From an uncultured Bacilli bacterium (GTDB lineage Bacteria; Bacillota_I; Bacilli_A; RF39; UBA660): a DNA stretch of 30,325 nucleotides. A program made the position numbers and the translations under genes. The notes under the pieces were generated by a model that was not told the origin of the DNA, made no database searches, and saw only the letters and a program-made list of their open reading frames with translations. Shown here one piece after another: positions 22,335 to 30,325 of the stretch (position 1 is the stretch's first letter; every line of letters begins with the position of its first letter). The stretch is from contig CAJUHO010000006.1 of NCBI GenBank assembly GCA_910586195.1, positions 24,392-54,716 of the forward strand, given 5' to 3'.

Positions 22335-23525
22335 ATGAAAAAGGTAGAATTATTGGCACCAGCAGGAGATTTAGAACGTTTAAAAGTAAATTTACTTTAT
22401 GGTGCTGATGCTGTTTATATAGGTGGAGAGAAGTATGGATTGAGAGCTAATGCTACGAATTTTTCTTTAGAAGAAATAAAAGAAGGCTGTATATTTGCGC
22501 ATAAATTTTCAAAGAAAGTATACTTAACACTTAATATCGTATTCCATGATGAAGATATGGATGGTGTTGAACACTATATTCATCAAGTAGTAGATGCTGG
22601 AATTGATGCTTTTATCGTAAGTGATCCTTTTTTGATTTCTTATATAAAAAATCATTTTTCCAATGTAGAGGTACACCTTTCTACGCAAAATTCTACAACG
22701 AATGTGCTTGCTGTTTCTTTTTTTCAAAAACAAGGACTGGATCGTGTTGTTTTGGCAAGAGAATTGTCAAAAGATGAAATTAAGGAAATTATTGATAAGA
22801 CAAAAATTGATACAGAAGTATTTATTCATGGGGCAATGTGTACATGTTATAGCGGAAGGTGTACTTTATCTAATTATGTAACAGGAAGAGATGCAAATCG
22901 TGGTGGTTGTGCTCAAGTATGTCGTTTTGCTTTTAAAGCTGAAGATGCGTCTACCTTTACTATGGCTACAAAAGATTTAAATATGGCATGCTATATTTCC
23001 GATTTAATCGATATTGGTGTTTGTTCCTTGAAAGTAGAAGGTAGAATGCGTTCTTTATATTATTTAGCAACTGTTATTGGTACTTACCGTAGGTTGATAG
23101 ATGCCCATTATGAAAAAAAATTATCGCCAGCTATGTTATCATCTTGTGAAAAAGTTTTAAAACGAGTTTCTAATCGTGAAAATTCCACTCATTTTTTTAT
23201 GAGAGATGAAGATTATACAGATCAATATTATACTGGTAGACAGGAATTATCCAATCAGGATTATTTAGGACTAATTACTGACTATGATACTAAAAACAAG
23301 TGTCTTATTATGGTTGAAAGAAATTATTTTGAAGTAGGAGATAGCGTGGAGATATTTACACCCTCTGGAGAAGTGTTTCAAATGGTAATTGAACACCTTT
23401 ATGATGAAGATATGCAAAAATTAGAAGTGGCAAGACATCCAGAACAAATTTTAAAAATACCGTTTGAGAAAATACTACCACCATATTCTATGATGCGATT
23501 GATAAATAAAAAAAGTGAGGTATAA
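22335..23525 (+). CDS. trhP2: U32-family tRNA hydroxylation protein (YrrO-like)
   Basis: The 396-residue protein begins MKKVELLAPAGDLERLKVNL and YGADAVYIGGEKYGLRANA, the U32 family start. The signature EVFIHGAMCTCYSGRC is followed by GGCAQVCRF; C169, C176, C192 and C196 are the expected iron-sulfur ligands (C171 is extra). Proteins formerly called peptidase U32 of this kind hydroxylate U34 in tRNA. Its product would be the substrate of TrmR encoded upstream. AGGAGGGACG precedes the start, two bases after the trhP1 stop. dgt follows after three bases. Confidence 0.92.
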   Translation: MKKVELLAPAGDLERLKVNLLYGADAVYIGGEKYGLRANATNFSLEEIKEGCIFAHKFSKKVYLTLNIVFHDEDMDGVEHYIHQVVDAGIDAFIVSDPFLISYIKNHFSNVEVHLSTQNSTTNVLAVSFFQKQGLDRVVLARELSKDEIKEIIDKTKIDTEVFIHGAMCTCYSGRCTLSNYVTGRDANRGGCAQVCRFAFKAEDASTFTMATKDLNMACYISDLIDIGVCSLKVEGRMRSLYYLATVIGTYRRLIDAHYEKKLSPAMLSSCEKVLKRVSNRENSTHFFMRDEDYTDQYYTGRQELSNQDYLGLITDYDTKNKCLIMVERNYFEVGDSVEIFTPSGEVFQMVIEHLYDEDMQKLEVARHPEQILKIPFEKILPPYSMMRLINKKSEV

Positions 23526-23528
23526 ATT

Positions 23529-24671
23529 ATGGATATAGAAGATCAAATAAAAAATAATTTTTTGATAGGTGAGAATCATCTTTCTATTTATGCTACTAAA
23601 AGTAGTGATGCTATTCGTCTTTACTCACAAGAGGAGGATATTCGTCCACCATTTTTCCATGATATTGATCGTATTATTCATAGTCTTTCCTATACTAGAT
23701 ATATTGATAAAACACAGGTATATTCTTTTAAAGAAAATGATCATATTTCAAAAAGAATGGTTCATGTTCAGTTAGTGAGTAAAATAGCAAGAACCATTGG
23801 TCGGGCTTTACGTTTAAATGAAGACTTAATTGAGGCTATTGCTTTGGGACATGATATTGGGCACACTCCTTTAGGACATTTAGGAGAATCCTTATTAAAT
23901 GACATTACTAAAAGGGAACTACACGAGGAGTTTGGACATAATATTCAGAGTGTCAGAGATCTTATGATTCTTGAAAATGAAGGGAAAGGTCTTAATTTAA
24001 CAATTCAGGTATTAGATGGTATTATGTGCCATAATGGAGAGATGTTGCAACCTCGTTATGTTCCCTACCCAAAAGATAAAAAAGAATTTTTGAGGGAGTA
24101 TAAAATGGGTTATCAGAGCTTAAAGAGTGTTAGTCAGTATGCTGCTATGACTTTGGAAGGGTGTGTAGTACGAATATCAGATATTGTTGGATATATTGGA
24201 CGTGATATTGAGGATTCTATTAATCTTGGGCTTTTTGATCGTAACAGTATTCCCTTAGAAATCACAAAGGTTTTAGGTAAAACAAATCGACAAATTGTGA
24301 ATACTGTTATTTTAGATGTTATTGAACATAGCATAAATAAACCGTATATTGAATTAAGTCAAGATGTTTATCATGCTTTGCTTGAATTAAAAAAATTTAA
24401 TTATAAAAATATCTATATAAAGTCTGTAACAGATAGTGAAAGAAAATATTATGAGAAGGGAATGAATACTCTTTATCAGAATTATCTAGATGCTATTACA
24501 AATAAAAAAGAAGATCATCTTATTTATAAAATTTATTTAGACTATTTGGATTCTAATTACTTAAAGAATACCTCTCCTGAGAGAATGGTTATTGATTTCA
24601 TTAGTGGGATGACCGATGAGATGTTCCTACGAGAAGTATCGAAGTATATTGGCCTGCAGAAGGTAAAATAG
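23529..24671 (+). CDS. HD-domain dGTPase-like phosphohydrolase
   Basis: The 380-residue protein has the dGTP triphosphohydrolase layout: RxxxxDxxRIIHSLSYTRYIDKTQVYSF near residues 40-67, H79, ALGHDIGHTPLGHLGE (H108, D109) and a late RISDIVGYIGRDIEDS aspartate; these form the HD metal site. The family hydrolyses dNTPs to nucleosides and triphosphate; sequence does not tell whether dGTP is the substrate. GTGAGGT precedes the ATG. It is the last gene of the trhP1-trhP2 transcript, with a terminator 12 bases after the stop. Confidence 0.9.
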   Translation: MDIEDQIKNNFLIGENHLSIYATKSSDAIRLYSQEEDIRPPFFHDIDRIIHSLSYTRYIDKTQVYSFKENDHISKRMVHVQLVSKIARTIGRALRLNEDLIEAIALGHDIGHTPLGHLGESLLNDITKRELHEEFGHNIQSVRDLMILENEGKGLNLTIQVLDGIMCHNGEMLQPRYVPYPKDKKEFLREYKMGYQSLKSVSQYAAMTLEGCVVRISDIVGYIGRDIEDSINLGLFDRNSIPLEITKVLGKTNRQIVNTVILDVIEHSINKPYIELSQDVYHALLELKKFNYKNIYIKSVTDSERKYYEKGMNTLYQNYLDAITNKKEDHLIYKIYLDYLDSNYLKNTSPERMVIDFISGMTDEMFLREVSKYIGLQKVK

Positions 24672-24683
24672 AAGTTAACTGTT

Positions 24684-24713
24684 AAGATAAACTAAATTTA
24701 TCTTTCTTTTTTT
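24684..24713 (+). terminator. Terminator after the dGTPase-like gene
   Basis: AAGATAAA (24684-24691) pairs perfectly with TTTATCTT (24697-24704) around a five-base loop, followed by TCTTTTTTT. Confidence 0.85.
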
Positions 24714-24753
24714 GAAATTTAAAATTTGCTACTTTCTCTTTTTATTAAAGATA

Positions 24754-24762
24754 TGATATAAT
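24754..24762 (+). promoter_or_regulatory. Extended -10 promoter of surface-protein gene
   Basis: TGATATAAT lies 85 bases before the start codon, leaving a leader of about 80 nt. The -35 position is poor. Confidence 0.6.
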
Positions 24763-24779
24763 GTATATAAAATAAGGGT

Positions 24780-24811
24780 AAATGTATTTGTTTGAATATT
24801 ATAATACATTT
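24780..24811 (+). promoter_or_regulatory. Leader hairpin of surface-protein mRNA
   Basis: AAATGTATT (24780-24788) pairs perfectly with AATACATTT (24803-24811) around a 14-base loop in the predicted 5' leader. It is AT-only except for one pair, so it is weak; no known riboswitch pattern is recognised. Confidence 0.3.
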
Positions 24812-24847
24812 CTATAAATAATATGTTGAATGAAGGGTAGCTTTTAA

Positions 24848-27800
24848 ATGGAAAAATATGAATTTAAACCAAAACAGGATATAATTATACTTTCTATATG
24901 TCTTTTGTTGTGTTTAGCTGTTGCGCATGCATCTGTGTTTGTAGGAGAGAGGGAAAATTTAGAATATTCAATTTCTGCGACTACATTTGGTGAAAAGAAT
25001 CTTTTTTCGCAGTATTCGGCAGAAACTATTGATAAAAAGGAGTTTGTTTATCTTTCTGATATTCCTTATGTTGCTGATCGTTCAGGAGTGGGATGGGGTT
25101 CCATTTTGTTAGATCAAAACTATGATAGTAAGCTTAATAATGGGCTCATTAGTCTTATTATAGATGGAAAACCTAAACAGTTTATGAAAGGTGTTTCTGC
25201 CCACGCCACTAGTACGGTTGTTTATAATTTAACAGACTATGGTTATGATTATTTTACTACGTATTATGGTGTTGATTCTTCACAAGGAAATCAAGGGAAT
25301 GGTGTTAAGTTTTCTATTTATACATCTACTGATGGTGTTAATTGGGATCTTCAAACGGCAGTTAGTCCTCCTGTAAAGAAGGGGAATACAGAAGCAGAGC
25401 ATGTCACTATTGACATAAAAAGTGCTAATTATTTAAAGCTTTATTGTCATAATAATGGAAATAATGGTTCTGATCACTGTGTTTATGGTAATGCGAAGCT
25501 TTATAGAGAAGGATATAATGAAACTGAGGAAAATAAACCTTACAGTTTCATTAAAACGATAGATGAATATGATGCTATGTTAAGAGGCGTTTCTTATGAA
25601 CAGTTATTAACAACTCATGAACAAGTGCTTCTACAAAGAAAGTTTGTCTCTAAAATTGGTTATGAATTACTTCAAGGTTTTGCACATCTTGATGCTGAAA
25701 GAAAAGAAACGATTGAATGGTTAATGACGGACCTTGAAGCTTTGAGGTATTATATAACAGGAGGAGCTCCTACTGGTTCTTATATAAATTCGATGAATGT
25801 CCTTACTAAGTTGTATTCAGCTCACAAGGAAGATTTAAATGATAATACTCAAACAGAGTATACTGTTCGTGGTAATTTGTATAAAAGAATGATGATTTCA
25901 TTATCTCTTACACATTCGGCTAATGTTTGTCTTTGGATTGGTGGAAATCAATGTTCTAATGCGAACACCAGATATGACATATATAAAAGGATGAATGCAA
26001 ATAACTTATTAAATAATAAAATATTCGAAACACTTAATATCGAAGAGATGCGTTGGGTTATGAATAATAACATTGATGATGAGGAAATCGAGTGGCTCAA
26101 TAATCATGTTCGTCGTAATAATATGAATATTGATCCATATCATTATATTAGATATACATTTGGTTATAATTATAATTTGTCTCAATACTATAGTTCAGAA
26201 AATTACGCTAAATGGGATGAAAAATATCAACTATCTAAGTATAACATCACTTATCAATCGGGAAAACCTAAATTATGGATAGTCTTTGAACAGGGATCAG
26301 TATGTGGTGGTCTTTCGAAAACTGGCTCCAACATTTTAGGTTCCTTTGGGATTCCGTCTGCTGTTATTGGACAACCTGGTCATGCTGCTTACTTACATTA
26401 TAGTGAGACTACTGATGGGAAGGGTCTGTGGAGTATTTATAATGACGTTGGAGGATGGACAGTTGCAGAAAAAGGTGAACGTATGCTTTCGGCTTGGGGA
26501 TCGTACAACTGGGATTCATATTACCAAGTTAGTTATGCTCCTTATACCCAAGAAGCTTTAAATGATATCACTAACTATAATAAAGCGAATGAAACGATGA
26601 TTCTTGCATATCTTTATCAGAATGATGCTACTAAATTAGAAGAGATCTATCGGAAAGCTTTGGAGTATCAGAATATCAATATGGATGCTTGGTATGGTCT
26701 TATAGATGCATATAAGAAAAATCCTAACAAAACGCCAGAGAATTATATGGACTTAGCTAAAGAATTAGCAGATAGCATGTATTATTTTCCATTGCCAATG
26801 TATGATCTTATGAATTTGATTAAACCAAAGTTGGATGGAACACCATATGCCGCTTCTTTTGCCAACTATCAAAAGGCGAGTCTTCAAAAAGGAACACAGG
26901 TTAATAACACTAATTCAACAATTAATCAGCCTAGTATTACTAGAACTATGGCTAATCATCTTTTAGGTAAGAATGATTATTCGATTGCGAGTTTCTCTTT
27001 TGATGGAGATAATGCTAAAAAAATTATTTTAGGTTCTAAATATGATGGAAATGGTGTTCGTTGGGATTATAGTTTAGATGGTGGTAATAGTTGGACTCCA
27101 ACAAGTGAAAGTTCAGTGACACTTACTGATGAAGAAATTTCGCAAATTACTTCGGCAAATGATATTAAGGTACATATTGTTGGTGTAAACTATGCTCCTG
27201 AAAATATTTATACTATTGATATCACTGATGGGGTGGTTTCCTCCGAATTATATGGGAATGATCAAGAAAATCGTGTAATTGGTGTTGATCTTACGTATGA
27301 GTGGAGAAATTCTGAAAACGATGAATGGACTTCCTATCGTGTAGCGTCTCCTAATAATATGGGTGATAAAACTTTATATGTTCGCGTTGGTGCAACTGGT
27401 ACTAAACTACCTAGTCCGTCTGCTATATTTACTTTTACAGAAGATCCTAATGAGGATCTTAGAAGAAAATATGTTTCAGTATCACGTTTGTCAATAGCTG
27501 GTGTGTCATCTCAGGCAACTTCTTCAAGTCAAAAAGGTAATGCTATATATGCAATAGATGGTAATCCTAATACGAGATGGCATTCAGCATGGAATGGTTC
27601 AGATACTAATAAATTCATTATCATAAAGTTAGATAGACCAATTTATCTTTCTGCTATTGAATATCTTCCAGCAGATGGTGGAAATGGAAAAATAATGAGT
27701 GCTAAATTTGAGGGGAGTGCTGATGGCGAGGCGTTTGATGTTGACTTAGGTTCTACTTCTATTTGGGGAGATAATAACCAATGGGCTAGTGGTGATCTTT

Positions 27801-29335
27801 GTTATGGAGCAGCTCCTGGAACAAGGTGTGTCAATTATGCAGATGCATATAAGGAAAAACCAATTCAATATATTAAAATAACTGGTACTAGAACTTCTAG
27901 TGCTGGTGGAGGATCGTTCATTGCTGCTAGAGAATTTAAGATTTATGAAGATGCTACTAAAGTCGTGGAACCTACTGCTACTATTGCTTTTGATACTATT
28001 AATCCAACTAATGGAAATGTTACGGCAAGGCTTGTGAATCCAAGTACTCACATCACTATTACCAATAATAAGGTAGACGAGAATGATGCTGAGGGAAGCG
28101 ATACTTACGTTTTTACTCGAAATGGTTCGTTTACTTTTACCTTTGTTGATGATGCTGGAACCAAAGGAAGTGCTACAGCTACTGTTAATTGGATTGATAA
28201 GGAAGCACCTACTGCCACTATTGAATATAGTACTACATCAATATCTAGTCATACTGTAATTGCCACTTTAAAACCGAGTGAAGATGTTACTATCTTAAAT
28301 GCAGATACTTATACTGTGGATGCAACAGGTAATATTTTAGATAAAGATGGGAATATTATGACAGGTTATACAGTTGATGATGAAGGACATGTTAAGGATG
28401 AAAACGGTAGAATTATTACCAATATTAATCCTTATAGATATGAATTTTTTGAAAATGGTGATTATACCTTTGAATTTGTAGACAGAGCGGGAAATAAGGG
28501 AAGAGCGACAGCAACTGTCGATTGGATTGATAGGGAAATGCCAAATGCTATTTTGAGTTATAGTAGTGTTACTAAGACTAACAAAGACGTAACTGTACGT
28601 ATAAGTTTTAATAAACCCAATGTAACTATTCTAAATAATAATGGTTCAATGACGTATACTTTTACGGAAAATGGTGTTTTTACGTTCAAATTTCAAGATG
28701 AGGCAGGAAATATCAATCAAATTACAGCAAATGTTGATTGGATTGATAAGAGAGTCCCTACTGCAGAAATTAAGTATGATCGAGTAGATGATAAAGTTAT
28801 TGTTACTGTAATAAACCCAAGTAAGGAAATAACATTCGAAACAGGAAATGGAAGATATGAGTATACTGAAAATGGTACTTATGAGATATTCTTTAGAGAT
28901 AAACTTGGAAATAGAGGTAAAGTAACAGCTATTGTTACTGGTTTGGATAAGAATAACGGAAATCAAGATACTAATACACCAGGAAATAAGCCTTCTGATG
29001 GGGGAGGAGGTTCATCTAGTAGTTCAAATAAACCAAATGGTTCTTCTACTAATATTAGACCAACTGTGCCACCAAACTCTACTACGATTACAACGAATAA
29101 TCCTGACACAGAAAATTCTTCTCAAACTGGTCCTAGTGCAAATGATAGCAAAAATGATATTATAGTGGATGATAAAACAGATAACAATAAAGATAATGAA
29201 GATATTCAAGATGATATAAAAAAGAATTCTAAAAAGGAAAATAAAGGCTTTAATGCTTTCTATATTGTTATTGGAGTTCTTATTGTTAGTCTTACTGCTT
29301 TAATTATCTATACTATAAGAAGGAAAAAAGATTAG
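24848..29335 (+). CDS. Giant membrane-anchored surface protein: NPCBM, transglutaminase-like, F5/8C, Ig-like repeats
   Basis: The 1495-residue protein has an N-terminal signal/anchor helix (about 12-31). An NPCBM/NEW2-like carbohydrate-binding domain follows (about 65-218; GWGSILLD, GVSAHATSTVVYNL, KLYCHNNGN). A helical region leads to a transglutaminase-like core with EQGSVCGGLSKTGSNIL (C486), GIPSAVIGQPGHAAYLHY (H512) and SIYNDVGGW (D533). An F5/8 type C-like domain (about 877-1034; AIDGNPNTRWHSAW) precedes four Ig-like repeats (about 1040-1368) whose first three end in A(T/N)V(N/D)WID(K/R) near W1115, W1226 and W1298. A Ser/Gly/Pro/Asn wall-spanning linker and a C-terminal helix with IRRKKD complete it. 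No LPxTG is present, so it is membrane-anchored. It probably binds glycans at the surface; activity of the Cys-His-Asp set is inferred. Confidence 0.85.
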   Translation: MEKYEFKPKQDIIILSICLLLCLAVAHASVFVGERENLEYSISATTFGEKNLFSQYSAETIDKKEFVYLSDIPYVADRSGVGWGSILLDQNYDSKLNNGLISLIIDGKPKQFMKGVSAHATSTVVYNLTDYGYDYFTTYYGVDSSQGNQGNGVKFSIYTSTDGVNWDLQTAVSPPVKKGNTEAEHVTIDIKSANYLKLYCHNNGNNGSDHCVYGNAKLYREGYNETEENKPYSFIKTIDEYDAMLRGVSYEQLLTTHEQVLLQRKFVSKIGYELLQGFAHLDAERKETIEWLMTDLEALRYYITGGAPTGSYINSMNVLTKLYSAHKEDLNDNTQTEYTVRGNLYKRMMISLSLTHSANVCLWIGGNQCSNANTRYDIYKRMNANNLLNNKIFETLNIEEMRWVMNNNIDDEEIEWLNNHVRRNNMNIDPYHYIRYTFGYNYNLSQYYSSENYAKWDEKYQLSKYNITYQSGKPKLWIVFEQGSVCGGLSKTGSNILGSFGIPSAVIGQPGHAAYLHYSETTDGKGLWSIYNDVGGWTVAEKGERMLSAWGSYNWDSYYQVSYAPYTQEALNDITNYNKANETMILAYLYQNDATKLEEIYRKALEYQNINMDAWYGLIDAYKKNPNKTPENYMDLAKELADSMYYFPLPMYDLMNLIKPKLDGTPYAASFANYQKASLQKGTQVNNTNSTINQPSITRTMANHLLGKNDYSIASFSFDGDNAKKIILGSKYDGNGVRWDYSLDGGNSWTPTSESSVTLTDEEISQITSANDIKVHIVGVNYAPENIYTIDITDGVVSSELYGNDQENRVIGVDLTYEWRNSENDEWTSYRVASPNNMGDKTLYVRVGATGTKLPSPSAIFTFTEDPNEDLRRKYVSVSRLSIAGVSSQATSSSQKGNAIYAIDGNPNTRWHSAWNGSDTNKFIIIKLDRPIYLSAIEYLPADGGNGKIMSAKFEGSADGEAFDVDLGSTSIWGDNNQWASGDLCYGAAPGTRCVNYADAYKEKPIQYIKITGTRTSSAGGGSFIAAREFKIYEDATKVVEPTATIAFDTINPTNGNVTARLVNPSTHITITNNKVDENDAEGSDTYVFTRNGSFTFTFVDDAGTKGSATATVNWIDKEAPTATIEYSTTSISSHTVIATLKPSEDVTILNADTYTVDATGNILDKDGNIMTGYTVDDEGHVKDENGRIITNINPYRYEFFENGDYTFEFVDRAGNKGRATATVDWIDREMPNAILSYSSVTKTNKDVTVRISFNKPNVTILNNNGSMTYTFTENGVFTFKFQDEAGNINQITANVDWIDKRVPTAEIKYDRVDDKVIVTVINPSKEITFETGNGRYEYTENGTYEIFFRDKLGNRGKVTAIVTGLDKNNGNQDTNTPGNKPSDGGGGSSSSSNKPNGSSTNIRPTVPPNSTTITTNNPDTENSSQTGPSANDSKNDIIVDDKTDNNKDNEDIQDDIKKNSKKENKGFNAFYIVIGVLIVSLTALIIYTIRRKKD

Positions 29336-29356
29336 GTGCAATGCACTTTTTCTTTT
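29322..29356 (+). terminator. Terminator of surface-protein gene
   Basis: AGGTGC (29334-29339) and GCACTT (29343-29348) form a short stem with a three-base loop, extended by A-rich and T-rich flanks and followed by TTTCTTTTT. It overlaps the stop codon. Confidence 0.65.
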
Positions 29357-29406
29357 TGGATTGTAATGTAAAACAAATTATAATTTAATATATAAATATT
29401 CTCCTC

Positions 29407-29435
29407 TTGCAAAATTTATAAAAATATGGTATTAT
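29407..29435 (+). promoter_or_regulatory. Upstream greA promoter (P1)
   Basis: TTGCAA (29407-29412) and TATTAT (29430-29435) are 17 bp apart, with TGG directly before the -10. Confidence 0.55.
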
Positions 29436-29495
29436 TAGCAACGTCAATAAGGGAATTTGATATTGTATTTATTATATATAAAAATGAATAAACGA

Positions 29496-29524
29496 TTGAC
29501 TTTTGTAATAAGATATAGTATTAT
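29496..29524 (+). promoter_or_regulatory. Proximal greA promoter (P2)
   Basis: TTGACT (29496-29501) and TATTAT (29519-29524) are 17 bp apart, 30 bases before the greA start. Together with P1 it gives tandem promoters in the 210-bp gap. Confidence 0.7.
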
Positions 29525-29554
29525 TTTAATCGTTATAGTTTGAGGTGAATGAAA

Positions 29555-30028
29555 ATGAAAAGCAAGAATGTTGTTTATTTGACTCAAGAAGGTTTGGATG
29601 AGTTAAAGAAGGAATTAGATGTTTTAATAAATGTAAGACGTCCTGAAAATATACAGTCAATTAAAGAAGCGAGAAGTTTAGGAGACTTGTCAGAAAATGC
29701 AGATTATGATGCAGCAAAAAATGAACAAGCTCAAATAGAGGGTAGAATTAAGACTATTGAAAAAATGTTAGAAAACGTTTCGATTATCAGTGATGTTCCT
29801 AAAGATGTTGTGGGTCTTGGTAGCACAGTTTCCATTCAATACGTAGATGATCCAGATGAGGAAGACGAATATAAAATTGTTGGTAGTCAAGAGGCTGATC
29901 CATTTGAAAGCAAGATTTCTAATGAGTCACCTATTGCTCAAGCCTTAATGGATCATAAAGTAGGGGATGTTGTAACAGTAGATAGTCCTAATGGTAGCTA
30001 TGATATAGAGATTAAGGCTATTAATTAA
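29555..30028 (+). CDS. greA: Transcription elongation factor GreA
   Basis: The 157-residue protein has the usual GreA length. The N-terminal coiled coil holds VYLTQEGLDELKKELDVLI and EARSLGDLSENADYDAAK with the acidic tip (D and E of LSENADYDAAK). The FKBP-like C-terminal domain reads YKIVGSQEADPFESKISNES and SPIAQALMDHKVGDVVTV. GreA rescues backtracked RNA polymerase by stimulating transcript cleavage. I chose ATG 29555, seven bases after GAGGTG; ATG 29549 is only one base from that site. greA lies downstream of yrrO in B. subtilis too, here separated by dgt and the surface protein. Confidence 0.96.
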   Translation: MKSKNVVYLTQEGLDELKKELDVLINVRRPENIQSIKEARSLGDLSENADYDAAKNEQAQIEGRIKTIEKMLENVSIISDVPKDVVGLGSTVSIQYVDDPDEEDEYKIVGSQEADPFESKISNESPIAQALMDHKVGDVVTVDSPNGSYDIEIKAIN

Positions 30029-30042
30029 TTTGTAAATTTTTG

Positions 30043-30078
30043 AAACGCAATCCTTGCGTTTTTTTTTTTTTTTTTTTT
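30043..30078 (+). terminator. greA terminator with 20-T tract
   Basis: AAACGCAA (30043-30050) pairs perfectly with TTGCGTTT (30054-30061) around TCC. The following uninterrupted T run spans 30059-30078. Confidence 0.95.
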
Positions 30079-30141
30079 GGTACGATAAGGATATCCGAAG
30101 AATAGGAACGAATAATATGAATTAGAAAAAGAGGGAATTAT

Positions 30142-30325
30142 ATGGAAAAGAGAGAAAAGTACCGAAAAGAATTTATTAAAAAATATAAGGGGGTTTTTAT
30201 AAGTATTTTATTAATAGTTGTTATGTTAATAGGCTTTTCTTATGCATGGTTACAAGTAACACTAAAAGGTGAAAAGGAAATAACGCTGACAACTGCAGGG
30301 TCACTTTCATTAGTGCTAGATGATA
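30142..30325 (+). CDS. TasA/CalY-like secreted protein, N-terminal fragment (3' partial)
   Basis: The first 61 codons are visible before the window ends. GAGGG precedes the ATG by six bases. A basic start (MEKREKYRKEFIKKYKG) leads to a hydrophobic helix (about 18-33), then GFSYAWLQVTLKGEKEITLT and AGSLSLVLDD. The SYAW junction followed by a strand and a xAGxLxLxLDD stretch resembles SipW-dependent signal sequences of TasA/camelysin-type matrix proteins. The assignment depends on this N-terminus only, and a different surface protein with a similar leader is possible. Confidence 0.5.
   Translation, partial: MEKREKYRKEFIKKYKGVFISILLIVVMLIGFSYAWLQVTLKGEKEITLTTAGSLSLVLDD

Noticed and set aside
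27746..28051. 101-codon minus-strand frame inside the surface-protein gene
   Set aside because: It overlaps the F5/8C-like and first Ig-like region, is Ser-rich as expected from the complement, and lacks a start signal.
1..30325. Use of genetic code 4 (TGA as Trp)
   Set aside because: TGA ends several genes in coupled ATGA/TGA junctions (coaD, ireB, trmR, trhP1), and tryptophans in conserved motifs are TGG.

Overview
The window is AT-rich DNA from a low-GC Gram-positive bacterium of the Firmicutes/Bacilli type. The evidence is strong GGAGG-type ribosome binding sites, TTG/GTG starts, both a typA and a dnaE-type polymerase gene, and a run of genes (ireB-ruvX-yrzB-mltG-trmR ... trhP1-trhP2 ... 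greA) in the order known from Bacillus subtilis (yrzL-yrrK-yrzB-yrrL-yrrM-yrrN-yrrO ... greA). TGA is read as stop, so this is not a genetic-code-4 mollicute. A walled cell is implied by MltG, an NlpC/P60 hydrolase and signal peptidase II. The species cannot be named from sequence alone; an uncultured gut-type relative of Erysipelotrichales or RF39 is a guess.

Left part (1-6826) looks accessory. It opens inside a gene for a von Willebrand A-type protein with a tandem Gln/Glu-rich repeat, coupled to an HExxH metallopeptidase-like gene. A LysR regulator and a 45-residue acidic ORF follow on the minus strand. Divergently there is an overlapping operon for the last two steps of CoA synthesis (coaE, coaD) plus a metallo-beta-lactamase-fold hydrolase. 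Then come the tail of a MobV-type relaxase, a complete tRNA-Gly(TCC) whose 3' end faces that tail, and about 830 bp of decayed DNA containing an IS30-like transposase relic. This fits a mobile island abutting a tRNA gene.

Right part (6827-30325) is mostly core. It holds a DedA protein, typA/bipA, a small membrane protein, rpmB (minus), the dnaE-lspA-rluD operon, a TspO-like protein (minus), a rhomboid protease, and the ireB-ruvX-yrzB-mltG-trmR operon. Between trmR and the trhP1-trhP2 pair, with which TrmR makes 5-methoxyuridine in tRNA, sit three envelope genes: an RsiV-like ectodomain protein, a two-helix membrane protein fused to NlpC/P60, and a paralogue of its membrane part. After trhP2 come an HD-domain dNTPase-like gene, a 1495-residue membrane-anchored surface protein (NPCBM, transglutaminase-like core, F5/8C, four Ig-like repeats, C-terminal anchor), greA, and the first 61 codons of a TasA/CalY-like secreted protein.

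Many promoters carry an extended -10 (TGnTATAAT) with a poor -35. Genes are tightly packed, with stop/start overlaps and hairpin-plus-T terminators between units.
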